A stretch of 8,182 nt of DNA, taken from contig CAJUMT010000157.1 of assembly GCA_910587495.1 (NCBI GenBank), positions 1 to 8,182 on the forward strand, written 5' to 3'. Below the pieces are notes generated by a model. It saw only the letters and a program-made list of their open reading frames with translations, did not search any database and had not been told where the DNA came from. This document shows positions 1 through 6,957 of the stretch, piece by piece (the stretch's first letter is position 1; each line of letters opens with the position of its first letter). Both the position numbers and the translations under genes were made by a program. The stretch comes from an uncultured Lachnospiraceae bacterium (GTDB lineage: Bacteria > Bacillota_A > Clostridia > Lachnospirales > Lachnospiraceae).

Positions 1-1818
1 TCCGTCTGTTCCCGAACCTGCAGAATCTATTTTATTATTGTATCCCTCCACATTGCGGACATTGGCCTCGGCAAATTTATTGTACCGGCCCATCATCTCC
101 GCCACCGCCCAGTTCAACGCTCCGGCTGCTTTCTTCGGGTCTGTCACCACCGGAATCAAAAGGTGAGGAATCCCGTTATAAACGCTTAATTCCACCACTT
201 TCGGATCAATCATAATCAGTTTGACTTCATCCGGACGCGCTTTGTACAAAATACTCATGATCAGTGTATTGATACATACGGATTTACCGGAACCGGTCGC
301 GCCGGCGATCAAAAGGTGGGGCATCTTGGCGATGTCCGTAACCATAATATTTCCGCCGATATCTTTGCCCACCGCAAAAGCGATCTTCGACGGATGCTCT
401 TTAAATTCTTTTGATTCAAACAATTCCCGAAGCATAACGACCGAATTTTCCTTATTGGGTACCTCGATTCCCACTGCCGCTTTTCCCGGAATCGGCGCTT
501 CCATACGAATATCGGCCACTGCCAAATTTAATTTAATATCATCCGCAAGAGCAACAATCTTATTTACTTTCACGCCATGGGCCGGCTGAACTTCAAACCG
601 GGTGACCGCCGGGCCCTGGCTTGCGTTCACCACGGTAGCGTTAACGCCGAAATCTTCCATGACCTGCTGTAAATGCCGCGCAGTTTCCTGCAAAAAGGCA
701 GACGTTCCTTTTTTTCCGTTTCCTGCCCTGGGGGCTTTTAAAAGTTTTACAGAAGGAAACCGATATTTTTTCAAAGGCGTCCCCGTTCCTTCCTTTACAG
801 GTGTCTCCAGTTCTTCCTTTATAAGCGTCTCCGATTCTTCCTTTACAGGCGCCTCTTTACTGCGTGCGGCAGCCTTCTCCGCTTCTAATTCCCGCTTGCT
901 TAACGCGTTTTTGAGCAGATCTTCTTCATTAAAAGCTATATCATCCTCCAACTGCTGCACAGGTATTGTCTCCGGAACCGCCACCGTCTCCGGTTCAGAC
1001 TCTTCCGCAAAGAGTTCTTCCGGAAAAAGAGTCAATGACGCCGGGTCAGGGGCAAGATCCTGTCCTGCGGTCAGCTCGATCAGACCTGCATCTTTTTGCC
1101 TGGGAATCGTCACATCCATGGTCACACCTGAAGCTCTGCGCCGGACACGCTGTTCTTTCTGTTCCGGTTTCTCCTCTGCCGTTCTTTTTCTTCTCTGGAT
1201 ATCTTCCCGGGCTGATTCGTATACTTTTTTGCTACTTTTGGACACGCCTCTTACAAAGGACTTCTCCGTGACCACCACGACACAGATAATCAGAATGCCT
1301 ATCAGCAAAAGATAAGCCCCTATCACCCCGAAACAACTCATAAGAAATCCCGAAAGCAAGCCTCCTGCTAGGCCTCCGCCGGTCTTGTTATCCGCACAAT
1401 AAAGAAAGGTCTCCAGAAAACCTTCCGCTTCTCCTTCCGACACTGTGAACATATGTAAAAGCGCCGTTAAAGCGACGCATCCTGCCGATACGCCCGCCAC
1501 TTTAATCACAGCAGTCGGATTCTCCCTGTTCACCAATAAAAACAATATAAGAATAAGCAGCACCGCCGGAAAGATATAGGCAAAGAGGCCCAGACAGCCA
1601 AACATAAAACGACTCGCCAGTTTTCCTACCATTCCTCCGATTCCAAAATTACTGATTAAAAGAAATACCGAAACAATCAAAAGTGCCACAAGACGCACCT
1701 CATCCCAGATCCCGTTTCCCTTTTCCACAGCCGACGCCATACTGCCGTTTTTTCTTGATATATTTTTTTTCGCGGAAGCGCTTCCTTTCCTGCTTCCCGC
1801 TTGTCTGGTTCCACTCAT
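1..1818 (-). CDS. ftsK: FtsK/SpoIIIE-family DNA translocase, C-terminal part missing (runs off the window)
   Basis: Septum-located DNA pump that moves chromosomal DNA through the closing division or sporulation septum, powered by ATP. 606 codons are visible from the ATG at 1818 with no stop before the window edge. Residues about 42-184 hold four hydrophobic membrane segments. A charged, low-complexity linker follows (about 185-350), then the alpha domain and the start of the RecA-like motor. The motor shows PIPGKAAVGIEVPN, the Walker A motif GATGSGKS (residues 506-513) and the Walker B segment LIMIDPK with Asp538. The rest of the motor and the DNA-reading gamma domain lie outside the window. 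The start is preceded by GGAAGGA about 13 bases upstream, a rather long spacing; the next ATG (residue 27) has no ribosome binding site, and a stop lies 12 codons upstream in frame. It has its own promoter. FtsK and SpoIIIE cannot be told apart from this part. The family call is very secure. Confidence 0.96.
   Translation of the reverse strand, partial: MSGTRQAGSRKGSASAKKNISRKNGSMASAVEKGNGIWDEVRLVALLIVSVFLLISNFGIGGMVGKLASRFMFGCLGLFAYIFPAVLLILILFLLVNRENPTAVIKVAGVSAGCVALTALLHMFTVSEGEAEGFLETFLYCADNKTGGGLAGGLLSGFLMSCFGVIGAYLLLIGILIICVVVVTEKSFVRGVSKSSKKVYESAREDIQRRKRTAEEKPEQKEQRVRRRASGVTMDVTIPRQKDAGLIELTAGQDLAPDPASLTLFPEELFAEESEPETVAVPETIPVQQLEDDIAFNEEDLLKNALSKRELEAEKAAARSKEAPVKEESETLIKEELETPVKEGTGTPLKKYRFPSVKLLKAPRAGNGKKGTSAFLQETARHLQQVMEDFGVNATVVNASQGPAVTRFEVQPAHGVKVNKIVALADDIKLNLAVADIRMEAPIPGKAAVGIEVPNKENSVVMLRELFESKEFKEHPSKIAFAVGKDIGGNIMVTDIAKMPHLLIAGATGSGKSVCINTLIMSILYKARPDEVKLIMIDPKVVELSVYNGIPHLLIPVVTDPKKAAGALNWAVAEMMGRYNKFAEANVRNVEGYNNKIDSAGSGTDG
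777..848 (-). repeat. Three tandem 24-base repeats inside the FtsK linker
   Basis: Three imperfect copies of a 24-base unit lie end to end (777-800, 801-824, 825-848), each containing a TTCCTTCCTTTA-like or TTCTTCCTTTA-like core on the plus strand. On the coding strand they give an 8-residue repeat of the type T-P/L-V/I-K-E-E-x-E, covering roughly FtsK residues 324-348, just before the alpha domain. The period is a multiple of three, so gain or loss of copies would keep the reading frame. The segment belongs to the disordered linker and is not catalytic. Confidence 0.8.
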
Positions 1819-1864
1819 AAACCGTCTCTGTCCTTCCGTACCATATATTTTTCATACAGGCACT

Positions 1865-1893
1865 AGTGTAACATCAAAATCCAAATCCGTCAA
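1865..1893 (-). promoter_or_regulatory. Sigma-A-like promoter with extended -10 for ftsK
   Basis: On the minus strand a TTGACG -35 box (1888-1893) is followed after exactly 17 bases by TACACT (1865-1870). The spacer ends in TGT, giving an extended -10 of the form TGnTACACT. The predicted start of transcription near 1858 leaves a leader of about 40 bases before the ftsK ATG at 1818. It lies just downstream of the cstA terminator, as expected for an independent unit. Seen by eye only. Confidence 0.6.
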
Positions 1894-1910
1894 AGTTTTC
1901 ATCATTTAAA

Positions 1911-1951
1911 GCGGACAAAAGAGGAACCGCCCCCTTAAGGCCGGTCCCTCT
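1911..1951 (-). terminator. Intrinsic terminator after cstA
   Basis: On the minus strand the arms AGAGGGACCG and CGGTTCCTCT (1920-1951) pair over 10 bases with a single G-U pair. They enclose a 12-base loop that can itself pair CC with GG around TTAA. The stem runs directly into TTTTGTCCGCTTT. It lies 20 bases past the cstA stop and 18 bases before the ftsK -35 box, so it separates the two transcription units. Confidence 0.85.
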
Positions 1952-1970
1952 AAAGCTTTGCAAAAAATTT

Positions 1971-3698
1971 TTATGCGGTTTTTGTGTTTTTCCCTGCCAA
2001 TGTCTGGATTCCTTCGATTACCAGTACAATCGCCAGCACGATCAGAAGCAGTCCAAGGATCACCTGCGCATAGGGACCCCAGTCGGTGCCGCCTGCGCTG
2101 ATCAGTCCAATTTGGTTCTTTACGGTCAACGCCAGAGAACAGATCGTTACAACGATCATAAATGCCATAGGCGCCAGGAACATCTTATTGTTTCTTCCGA
2201 TATTGCCAAGCCATGTAGCTACAGCCAGAAGGCCGATACCTGCCAAAAGCTGGTTCGCCGCTCCGAACAGCCCCCAGATCTTACCATATCCGGTCATACC
2301 AAGAAGAATGCCTAAAACCACCGTCAGGACAGTAGCAAAATACGGATTCACCATCAGCTTCTTAAATCCGTCATTCACATCTTTTACCGTCTGCCCCGGC
2401 TCCAGCCAGAATTCCTGGAACATAAAGCGCGCCAGACGGGTGGCTGTATCCAGAGAGGTCAGACAGAAGGCAGAATATGTAAGTACCAAAAGAGAATTTA
2501 ATATACCATAGCTTCCCGGAATCACATCATTGATCATATGGGCGATGCCGCCTCCAAAAATCGCGGTGGCGCCTACCAGTGCGTTATCCGGATTCGCCGC
2601 GTTCCATTTGTACGCATAACCTACCGCGCAAAGAGTCAGTACAGCCAGCACACATTCCAACAACATACCGCCATAAGCAATCGGCTTGGCATCTGTCTCT
2701 TTATCAAGCTGCTTGGAAGTTGTGCCGGAAGATACCAAAGAATGGAAACCGGAAATCGCTCCGCAGGCAACCGTTGTGAACAGCACCGGGAACAGATACT
2801 GGATTCCGTTGCCGTTATCTACCGCAAACCCGGAGAAAGCCGGGAAAGTAGCATCGAACGAAGGATGTGCAAAGATTACACCAAAAACGGCTACCGCCAG
2901 CATCGCATACAGCAGGAAAGAACTTAAGTAATCCCTTGGCTGTAACAGAATCCATACCGGAGTCACGGAAGCAATGGCAATATAAACACCCACAATCCAC
3001 ATCCAAGTATTGGCCGACAAATAGATCGGATGCCAGTTCATACCGATTGCCATAATCAAAACGATGGCCAGCACGCCGACTACGGACGCAACGCTCATGG
3101 GCGCATTCCTGCGGTATACCAGAAAACCAAATACAATGGCAATCAGAATAAACAGCACGGAAATCATGGCAACCGATGCCGGTGTGGCCGATTTAGCCAT
3201 ATCCAGGGCGCCGGACTCATCATAAACCGCGCCAAACGTAGAAGCAACAATAGAGGCAAAAGCTGCAACTACCAGAATCAGCGTCAGATACGAAAAGATA
3301 ATAAACAGCCTCTTAGCGCGACGGCTCATATTGGCAGAAATAACCTCTCCAATAGACTGGCCTTTATGGCGAATGGACGCGAACAACGCGCCGAAATCAT
3401 GTACGCCGCCAAAGAAAATACCTCCGACCAATATCCAAAGCGTCACTGGCAGCCATCCAAACATAGCCGCGCCGATCGGTCCGGTAATCGGCCCTGCTCC
3501 GGCAATCGACGAAAAATGATGTCCCATAAGGACAGGTGCTTTCGCCGGAACATAGTCCACGCCGTCTTCCATGCTGTGCGCAGGCGTCTCACCTTTCTGT
3601 TCGCCTACACCCCACTGCCTGCACAGCCAGCCGCCGTAAAAAATGTAGCCACAGACCAGTACGGCGATACTGACGATCAAAAGTACTAATGAATTCAT
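1971..3698 (-). CDS. cstA: CstA-family carbon starvation protein, multi-pass membrane transporter
   Basis: Inner-membrane carrier of the CstA/BtsT family. Characterised E. coli members take up pyruvate with protons and have been linked to peptide uptake during carbon starvation; the substrate here is inferred. The 575 residues are almost all hydrophobic membrane helices. Family blocks are clear: VDYVPA followed by GHHFSSIAGAGPITGP (residues 59-74), HDFGALFASIRHKGQSIGEV (100-119), then SSGTTSKQLDKETDA, LTSLDTATRLARFMFQEF and GLFGAANQLLAG. It is about 125 residues shorter than E. coli CstA (about 700), a length I recall as usual for Gram-positive members. The ATG at 3698 has GGGAG at an 8-base spacing. 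It follows the 172-residue gene by 21 bases, with no room for a promoter, so the two are probably co-transcribed. A strong terminator lies 20 bases past its stop. Confidence 0.95.
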   Translation of the reverse strand: MNSLVLLIVSIAVLVCGYIFYGGWLCRQWGVGEQKGETPAHSMEDGVDYVPAKAPVLMGHHFSSIAGAGPITGPIGAAMFGWLPVTLWILVGGIFFGGVHDFGALFASIRHKGQSIGEVISANMSRRAKRLFIIFSYLTLILVVAAFASIVASTFGAVYDESGALDMAKSATPASVAMISVLFILIAIVFGFLVYRRNAPMSVASVVGVLAIVLIMAIGMNWHPIYLSANTWMWIVGVYIAIASVTPVWILLQPRDYLSSFLLYAMLAVAVFGVIFAHPSFDATFPAFSGFAVDNGNGIQYLFPVLFTTVACGAISGFHSLVSSGTTSKQLDKETDAKPIAYGGMLLECVLAVLTLCAVGYAYKWNAANPDNALVGATAIFGGGIAHMINDVIPGSYGILNSLLVLTYSAFCLTSLDTATRLARFMFQEFWLEPGQTVKDVNDGFKKLMVNPYFATVLTVVLGILLGMTGYGKIWGLFGAANQLLAGIGLLAVATWLGNIGRNNKMFLAPMAFMIVVTICSLALTVKNQIGLISAGGTDWGPYAQVILGLLLIVLAIVLVIEGIQTLAGKNTKTA

Positions 3699-3713
3699 AC
3701 TTGACTCTCCCTT

Positions 3714-3731
3714 CTATGTTTACAAACATAG
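3714..3731. repeat. 18-base palindrome before the cstA ribosome binding site
   Basis: On the plus strand, CTATGTTT and AAACATAG are exact inverted copies separated by AC. The element covers the last codons and stop of the upstream gene (stop at 3720-3722) and ends 3 bases before the cstA Shine-Dalgarno. As RNA it could form a 6-base-pair stem with a UUGUAA loop; as DNA it could be an operator for a dimeric regulator. No U-tract follows, so it is not a terminator. Confidence 0.6.
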
Positions 3732-4238
3732 TACTTTTTTCAAAATTTTCGCCGCTGTATGGCCGCTTAAGTTGCTGTCAATCCGATTTTTCTTAAGATC
3801 AATCACCACAACATGATAATCCATCCATCCATGCAACGAAAAATGAAAACTTTTGTAAATACGGCACTTTTTTAATGCCTTTCTTGCATCCTCCTCGCAG
3901 GAATCACAGACAAAGACCGGCGTAATAAAAGAATACATATGACCTGGTTCCGGACAGATTCGGCTCATACCATCTTCATAAACCCAATCTCTCCACTTTT
4001 CATATAATTCCATTGTCAGATGCGGGACATCCAATATATAGAGAAATTCTTCGCTGTCCGCAGACCAAAGCTCGGCCTTTCTGGATATCACATACTTCTG
4101 TGCATGTTCAAAAAAATCACAGCGCGCAACCAGCGGCGACTGTTCTTCCTTATATTGTGTGATATTGTAATAACCCGCATAGCTTTTCAGCATTTGGGAT
4201 ATAACAGCTTCCCTTGTTTCCGGCAGTCTCTTCTCCAT
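3720..4238 (-). CDS. Conserved-looking 172-residue protein of unknown function, first gene of the cstA unit
   Basis: I do not assign a function. It appears to be a soluble, compact alpha/beta protein, with no signal peptide or membrane segment. An N-terminal helical part begins KRLPETREAVISQMLKSY. A middle part holds aromatic strands (FLYILDVPHLT, near residue 65) and CPEPGHMYSFITPVFVCD (95-112). A CDSC pair (Cys111, Cys114) precedes an amphipathic helix, and the C-terminal part has FHFSLHGWMDYHVVVIDL (131-148). The CxxC pair might bind metal or be redox-active, but two cysteines alone are weak evidence. The start is well supported: AGGA lies 6 bases before the ATG, behind a near-consensus promoter. 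It is 21 bases upstream of cstA, which suggests a role linked to transporter expression or its substrate, for example sensing. That link is inference from position only. Codon use looks like the neighbours, with a slightly more AT-rich surrounding. Confidence 0.85.
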   Translation of the reverse strand: MEKRLPETREAVISQMLKSYAGYYNITQYKEEQSPLVARCDFFEHAQKYVISRKAELWSADSEEFLYILDVPHLTMELYEKWRDWVYEDGMSRICPEPGHMYSFITPVFVCDSCEEDARKALKKCRIYKSFHFSLHGWMDYHVVVIDLKKNRIDSNLSGHTAAKILKKVLCL

Positions 4239-4248
4239 ATTATGTCCT

Positions 4249-4277
4249 AATTATAAAAATTATAAAAAATTTATAAA
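4249..4277. repeat. AT-only direct repeats in the leader of the cstA unit
   Basis: The stretch between the promoter and the ribosome binding site consists entirely of A and T. It holds three copies of TATAAA on the plus strand, at 4252, 4261 and 4272, that is 9 and 11 bases apart. The first two copies share the longer unit ATTATAAAA. The leader RNA should be unstructured. It could be simple low-complexity sequence rather than a binding site. Confidence 0.45.
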
Positions 4278-4287
4278 CTTTCTAATT

Positions 4288-4316
4288 ATTATAGTACAGT
4301 AGAGAGAATTATTCAA
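4288..4316 (-). promoter_or_regulatory. Near-consensus sigma-A promoter for the 172-residue gene and cstA
   Basis: On the minus strand TTGAAT (4311-4316) and a perfect TATAAT (4288-4293) are separated by exactly 17 bases. The -35 box starts 2 bases past the rluD stop codon. Transcription should start near 4281, giving a leader of about 43 bases. No GC-rich hairpin separates rluD from this promoter, so read-through from the upstream operon may add to expression. Confidence 0.75.
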
Positions 4317-4317
4317 G

Positions 4318-5232
4318 TTATTTCTTAAGCATCCTTAAAAGTTTTGTAAAATATTCCGGAAGCGGCGCCTCTACTTCCAGATAATCGCCCGAAGTCGGAT
4401 GGATGATTCCTAGCACCTGCGCATGGAGCGTCTGTCCCTGGAGATGATAAGGATTTTTTCCAGAGCCATAGACCATATCCCCTAAAAGCGGATAGCCGAT
4501 GGACGCCATATGAACGCGGATCTGATGGGTGCGGCCCGTCTCCAGCTGACATTCAACATAAGTGTATCCGGACAAACGCGCAAGCACACGATAATGCGTC
4601 ACTGCTCTTTTACCGTTTTTTTCATTGACCGCCATCTTTTTGCGGTCTATGGGATGCCTCCCTATAGGCGCGTCGATCACGCCTTCGTCTTCTTTTAATA
4701 TTCCACTGACGATAGCGCGGTATTTCCGCATGATAGAATGCGCCTTTAGCTGGGCAGCCACATGATTGTGAGCCTCGTCGTTTTTGCAGACTGCAAGCGC
4801 GCCGGTTGTATCTTTGTCAATTCGATGGACAATACCAGGGCGAAGGACTCCGTTAATGCCGGATAACTGCCCCCGGCAATGATACAGAACCGCATTGACA
4901 AGTGTTCCTGACAAATGTCCAGCAGAAGGGTGTACTACCATCCCCTTAGGCTTATCGACAATTAGAAGATCCTGATCTTCATACAAAATAGAAAGCGGAA
5001 TATTTTCCGCTTCGATATTCGGCTCCTCCGGCTCCGGGATCTCCACCTCAATCTGATCTTCTTCCTCAAGGCGATAACTGGCTTTCACAGTGCTTTTATT
5101 CACCAAAACCGCGCCCTCTTTCATCAACTTCTGCACATAGGACCTGGACCGACCTTCCAATACGGCGCCAAGATATTTATCGATTCTTTCACCCAGGTAA
5201 TCTGCTTCTGCTTCCAGTCGGATCAGGCTCAT
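4318..5232 (-). CDS. rluD: RluA/RluD-family 23S rRNA pseudouridine synthase (YlyB type)
   Basis: Isomerises uridine to pseudouridine, most likely in large-subunit rRNA. An S4 RNA-binding domain lies at about residues 12-70 (ERIDKYLGAVLEGRSRSYVQ onward). The catalytic domain follows: LYEDQDLLIVDKPKGMVVHP, then the signature GIVHRIDKDTTG with the nucleophile Asp139, then VECQLETGRTHQIRVHMA and GQTLHAQVLG. Length (304) and sequence resemble B. subtilis YlyB. I choose the ATG at 5232 over an in-frame ATG at 5250. The 5232 start has AAGGAAG with about 8 bases spacing and makes a 4-base ATGA overlap with the lspA stop, whereas nothing resembling a ribosome binding site precedes 5250. Starting at 5250 would add MERKKR only. 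It is the last gene of aroB-lspA-rluD and probably translationally coupled to lspA. The exact target uridines cannot be read from sequence. Confidence 0.95.
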   Translation of the reverse strand: MSLIRLEAEADYLGERIDKYLGAVLEGRSRSYVQKLMKEGAVLVNKSTVKASYRLEEEDQIEVEIPEPEEPNIEAENIPLSILYEDQDLLIVDKPKGMVVHPSAGHLSGTLVNAVLYHCRGQLSGINGVLRPGIVHRIDKDTTGALAVCKNDEAHNHVAAQLKAHSIMRKYRAIVSGILKEDEGVIDAPIGRHPIDRKKMAVNEKNGKRAVTHYRVLARLSGYTYVECQLETGRTHQIRVHMASIGYPLLGDMVYGSGKNPYHLQGQTLHAQVLGIIHPTSGDYLEVEAPLPEYFTKLLRMLKK

Positions 5233-5750
5233 CCTTTTCTTCCTTTCCATTTGTCCAGCAGAAATTTTAGTTCCTCATCTTTATAGTAAAACAAGATCAG
5301 TACCGCCAGCACTGCCGTTCCCACACTCACATAGATATCCGCCACATTAAAGATCGGAAAATCAATCAAACTAATATAAAAAAAATCCACCACATAAGAA
5401 AGTCTTAACCGATCCAACATATTCCCCCAGGCTCCGGCCAGAAAGAAGACGGCAATCAAACGAATGGGAAAAAAACGCTTATCTTCCGACATATACCGAA
5501 AGAAAAAGACGGCGGCAGCGGACACGAAAAGCCCTGCGATCAAAAAAAAGAACCGCTGTCCCTGGAGCATTCCAAAAGCCGCCCCCCTATTCTCCAGATA
5601 ATGCAGCTCAAACACGCCCTCCCACAGGACAAAAGGCTCCTGTCCTTTCAAGAACAACACTGCCAGCCCTTTAGTGGCCTGGTCTAAAAAGATCAAAAAG
5701 ACAGTCAGCAAAGCGATCGCCCAGGGACGGCACAACCATCGGTTCATCAT
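5229..5750 (-). CDS. lspA: Lipoprotein signal peptidase (signal peptidase II)
   Basis: Membrane aspartyl protease that removes the signal peptide from diacylglyceryl-modified prolipoproteins. The 173 residues show four hydrophobic segments (about 10-33, 66-86, 94-112, 137-156). Conserved positions are visible: FLDQATK with Asp23, LENRGAAFG with Asn54, GNMLDRL with Asn110, and the catalytic pair Asp122 (YVVDFF) and Asp138 (FNVADIYV). The length is typical. Two adjacent ATGs begin the gene. AAGGAG (5756-5761) lies 5 bases before the first (5750) and 8 before the second (5747), so the second may be the one used. The first ATG overlaps the aroB stop as ATGA. The stop overlaps the preferred rluD start in the same way, so the three genes form a tight translational chain. 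Confidence 0.97.
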   Translation of the reverse strand: MMNRWLCRPWAIALLTVFLIFLDQATKGLAVLFLKGQEPFVLWEGVFELHYLENRGAAFGMLQGQRFFFLIAGLFVSAAAVFFFRYMSEDKRFFPIRLIAVFFLAGAWGNMLDRLRLSYVVDFFYISLIDFPIFNVADIYVSVGTAVLAVLILFYYKDEELKFLLDKWKGRKG

Positions 5751-6868
5751 TCACACTCCTTATCCGCATCCTGACAGACATAACGAACCGCCGACAGAAG
5801 CTCTTCGTCGGATATGTCTTTTGTGACAAACGCCTCTCCGATCCTTTTCAAAAGGACAAATTTAATTTTTCCGGCTTCCATCTTTTTATCCAGTTTTGTC
5901 GTCTCCACGATGCTTTCAGGCATAAGTCCCTGCACACGCACCGGAAGTCCATAATCTATAAGCGTCTGCTCCGCCTGTTTAAATTCTTCCGAAGAAATCA
6001 GGCCTCGTTTCATGGAAAGCCACGCGGCAGCCACACAGCCGACAGATACGCATTCTCCATGATACATTGTAAAGTCTTTCAGCTTCTCCACCGCATGGCC
6101 CGCCGTATGGCCAAAATTCAGCCACGCGCGGATGCCTTTTTCCGTAGGATCTTCCTCTACCACATGTCTTTTAATCTGGCAGCTTTCATAGATCATGGAA
6201 AGAAGCGCTTTATACTCCTTTTGGCATATTTCTTCATGATGATTTCCAAGCCACTCATAATATGCAGCGCTCTGTATGAATCCATGCTTTATAATCTCCG
6301 CCATGCCTGCAGAAAATTGCCTGTCCGGAAGGGAGGAAAGCGTTCCCAAATTCATATACACCAGCCTGGGCATATGAAACGCGCCCACCATATTTTTGTA
6401 AGCGTCAAAATCCACGCCCGTTTTACCTCCGATACTGGAATCCACCTGGGAAAGAAGCGTTGTCGGTATCTGAATAAAATCAATGCCTCTTAAATAAGTG
6501 GCGGCAGCAAATCCTGTCAGATCGCCCACTACGCCTCCCCCCAGAGCCACCAGCATATCCTTCCTGTCAAACTGGTTAAGGATCAGGTGTTCATACAGCG
6601 CCCTGACCGTATCAAGCGTCTTATGTTCTTCTCCTGCCGCAAAAGTAAATACGGATACTTTTGCACAGCATTCTTCTAACACCTTCTGAAGTTCTGCCGC
6701 ATACAGCTTTTCCACCACACTGTCAGTTACAATACAAAGTTTCCTTACATCTGTATGAAGTGAAGCAAACGCTTCCGACAAAGCGAGGAAATCCGGCTCC
6801 ATAAAGATTGAATAGCAATGGTTTCCGTCTTTGCTTACATCTATTTTTCTGCTTTTATGATTCATCAT
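5747..6868 (-). CDS. aroB: 3-dehydroquinate synthase
   Basis: Cytosolic second enzyme of the shikimate pathway: converts DAHP to 3-dehydroquinate using NAD and a divalent metal. The 373 residues match the family length. The NAD-binding segment LGGGVVGDLTGFAAATYLRG (109-128) is followed by PTTLLSQVDSSIGGKTGVD (135-153) with the substrate-contacting lysine. The metal ligands are visible as Glu191 (AEIIKHG), His254 (NFGHTAGHA) and His270 (YHGECV). Two adjacent ATGs begin the gene: AGGAG (6872-6876) is only 3 bases from the ATG at 6868 and 6 from the one at 6865, so the latter may be the real start. It overlaps lspA by ATGA. A terminator-like hairpin lies just upstream, and no other shikimate gene is in the window. 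Confidence 0.97.
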   Translation of the reverse strand: MMNHKSRKIDVSKDGNHCYSIFMEPDFLALSEAFASLHTDVRKLCIVTDSVVEKLYAAELQKVLEECCAKVSVFTFAAGEEHKTLDTVRALYEHLILNQFDRKDMLVALGGGVVGDLTGFAAATYLRGIDFIQIPTTLLSQVDSSIGGKTGVDFDAYKNMVGAFHMPRLVYMNLGTLSSLPDRQFSAGMAEIIKHGFIQSAAYYEWLGNHHEEICQKEYKALLSMIYESCQIKRHVVEEDPTEKGIRAWLNFGHTAGHAVEKLKDFTMYHGECVSVGCVAAAWLSMKRGLISSEEFKQAEQTLIDYGLPVRVQGLMPESIVETTKLDKKMEAGKIKFVLLKRIGEAFVTKDISDEELLSAVRYVCQDADKECE

Positions 6869-6882
6869 TTTCTCCTGTCACG

Positions 6883-6921
6883 AAAACAAAGAGCATCGGA
6901 CGCTCCCATCTGATGCTCTTT
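6883..6921 (-). terminator. Terminator-like hairpin between sepF and aroB
   Basis: On the minus strand AAAGAGCATC (6912-6921) and GATGCTCTTT (6888-6897) pair perfectly over 10 bases around a 14-base loop, followed by GTTTTCG. The hairpin lies 36 bases past the sepF stop. The aroB ribosome binding site begins 11 bases after it. It should end, or partly end, yggS-sepF transcripts. I found no convincing promoter between it and aroB, so either read-through supplies aroB-lspA-rluD, or the promoter lies within sepF. Confidence 0.7.
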
Positions 6922-6957
6922 ACCATCAACTGTTTAAAGATACTCCCCTGCATATTT

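Noticed and set aside
602..1315. A 237-codon open frame on the plus strand
   Set aside because: It lies entirely opposite the FtsK linker and membrane region, is Ser/Phe-rich as expected from the reverse of Glu/Lys codons, and has no ribosome binding site or family motif.
1774..1785. GGAAGCGCTTCC palindrome resembling a CcpA (cre) site in the first codons of ftsK
   Set aside because: It matches only about 10 of 14 positions of the cre consensus, lies inside coding sequence, and ftsK is not an expected catabolite-controlled gene. A chance GC palindrome is more likely.
3030..3689. A 219-codon open frame on the plus strand
   Set aside because: It is the reverse shadow of the well-supported cstA gene. 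The composition (Asn, His, Arg and Gln rich) is typical of antisense frames of a membrane protein gene.
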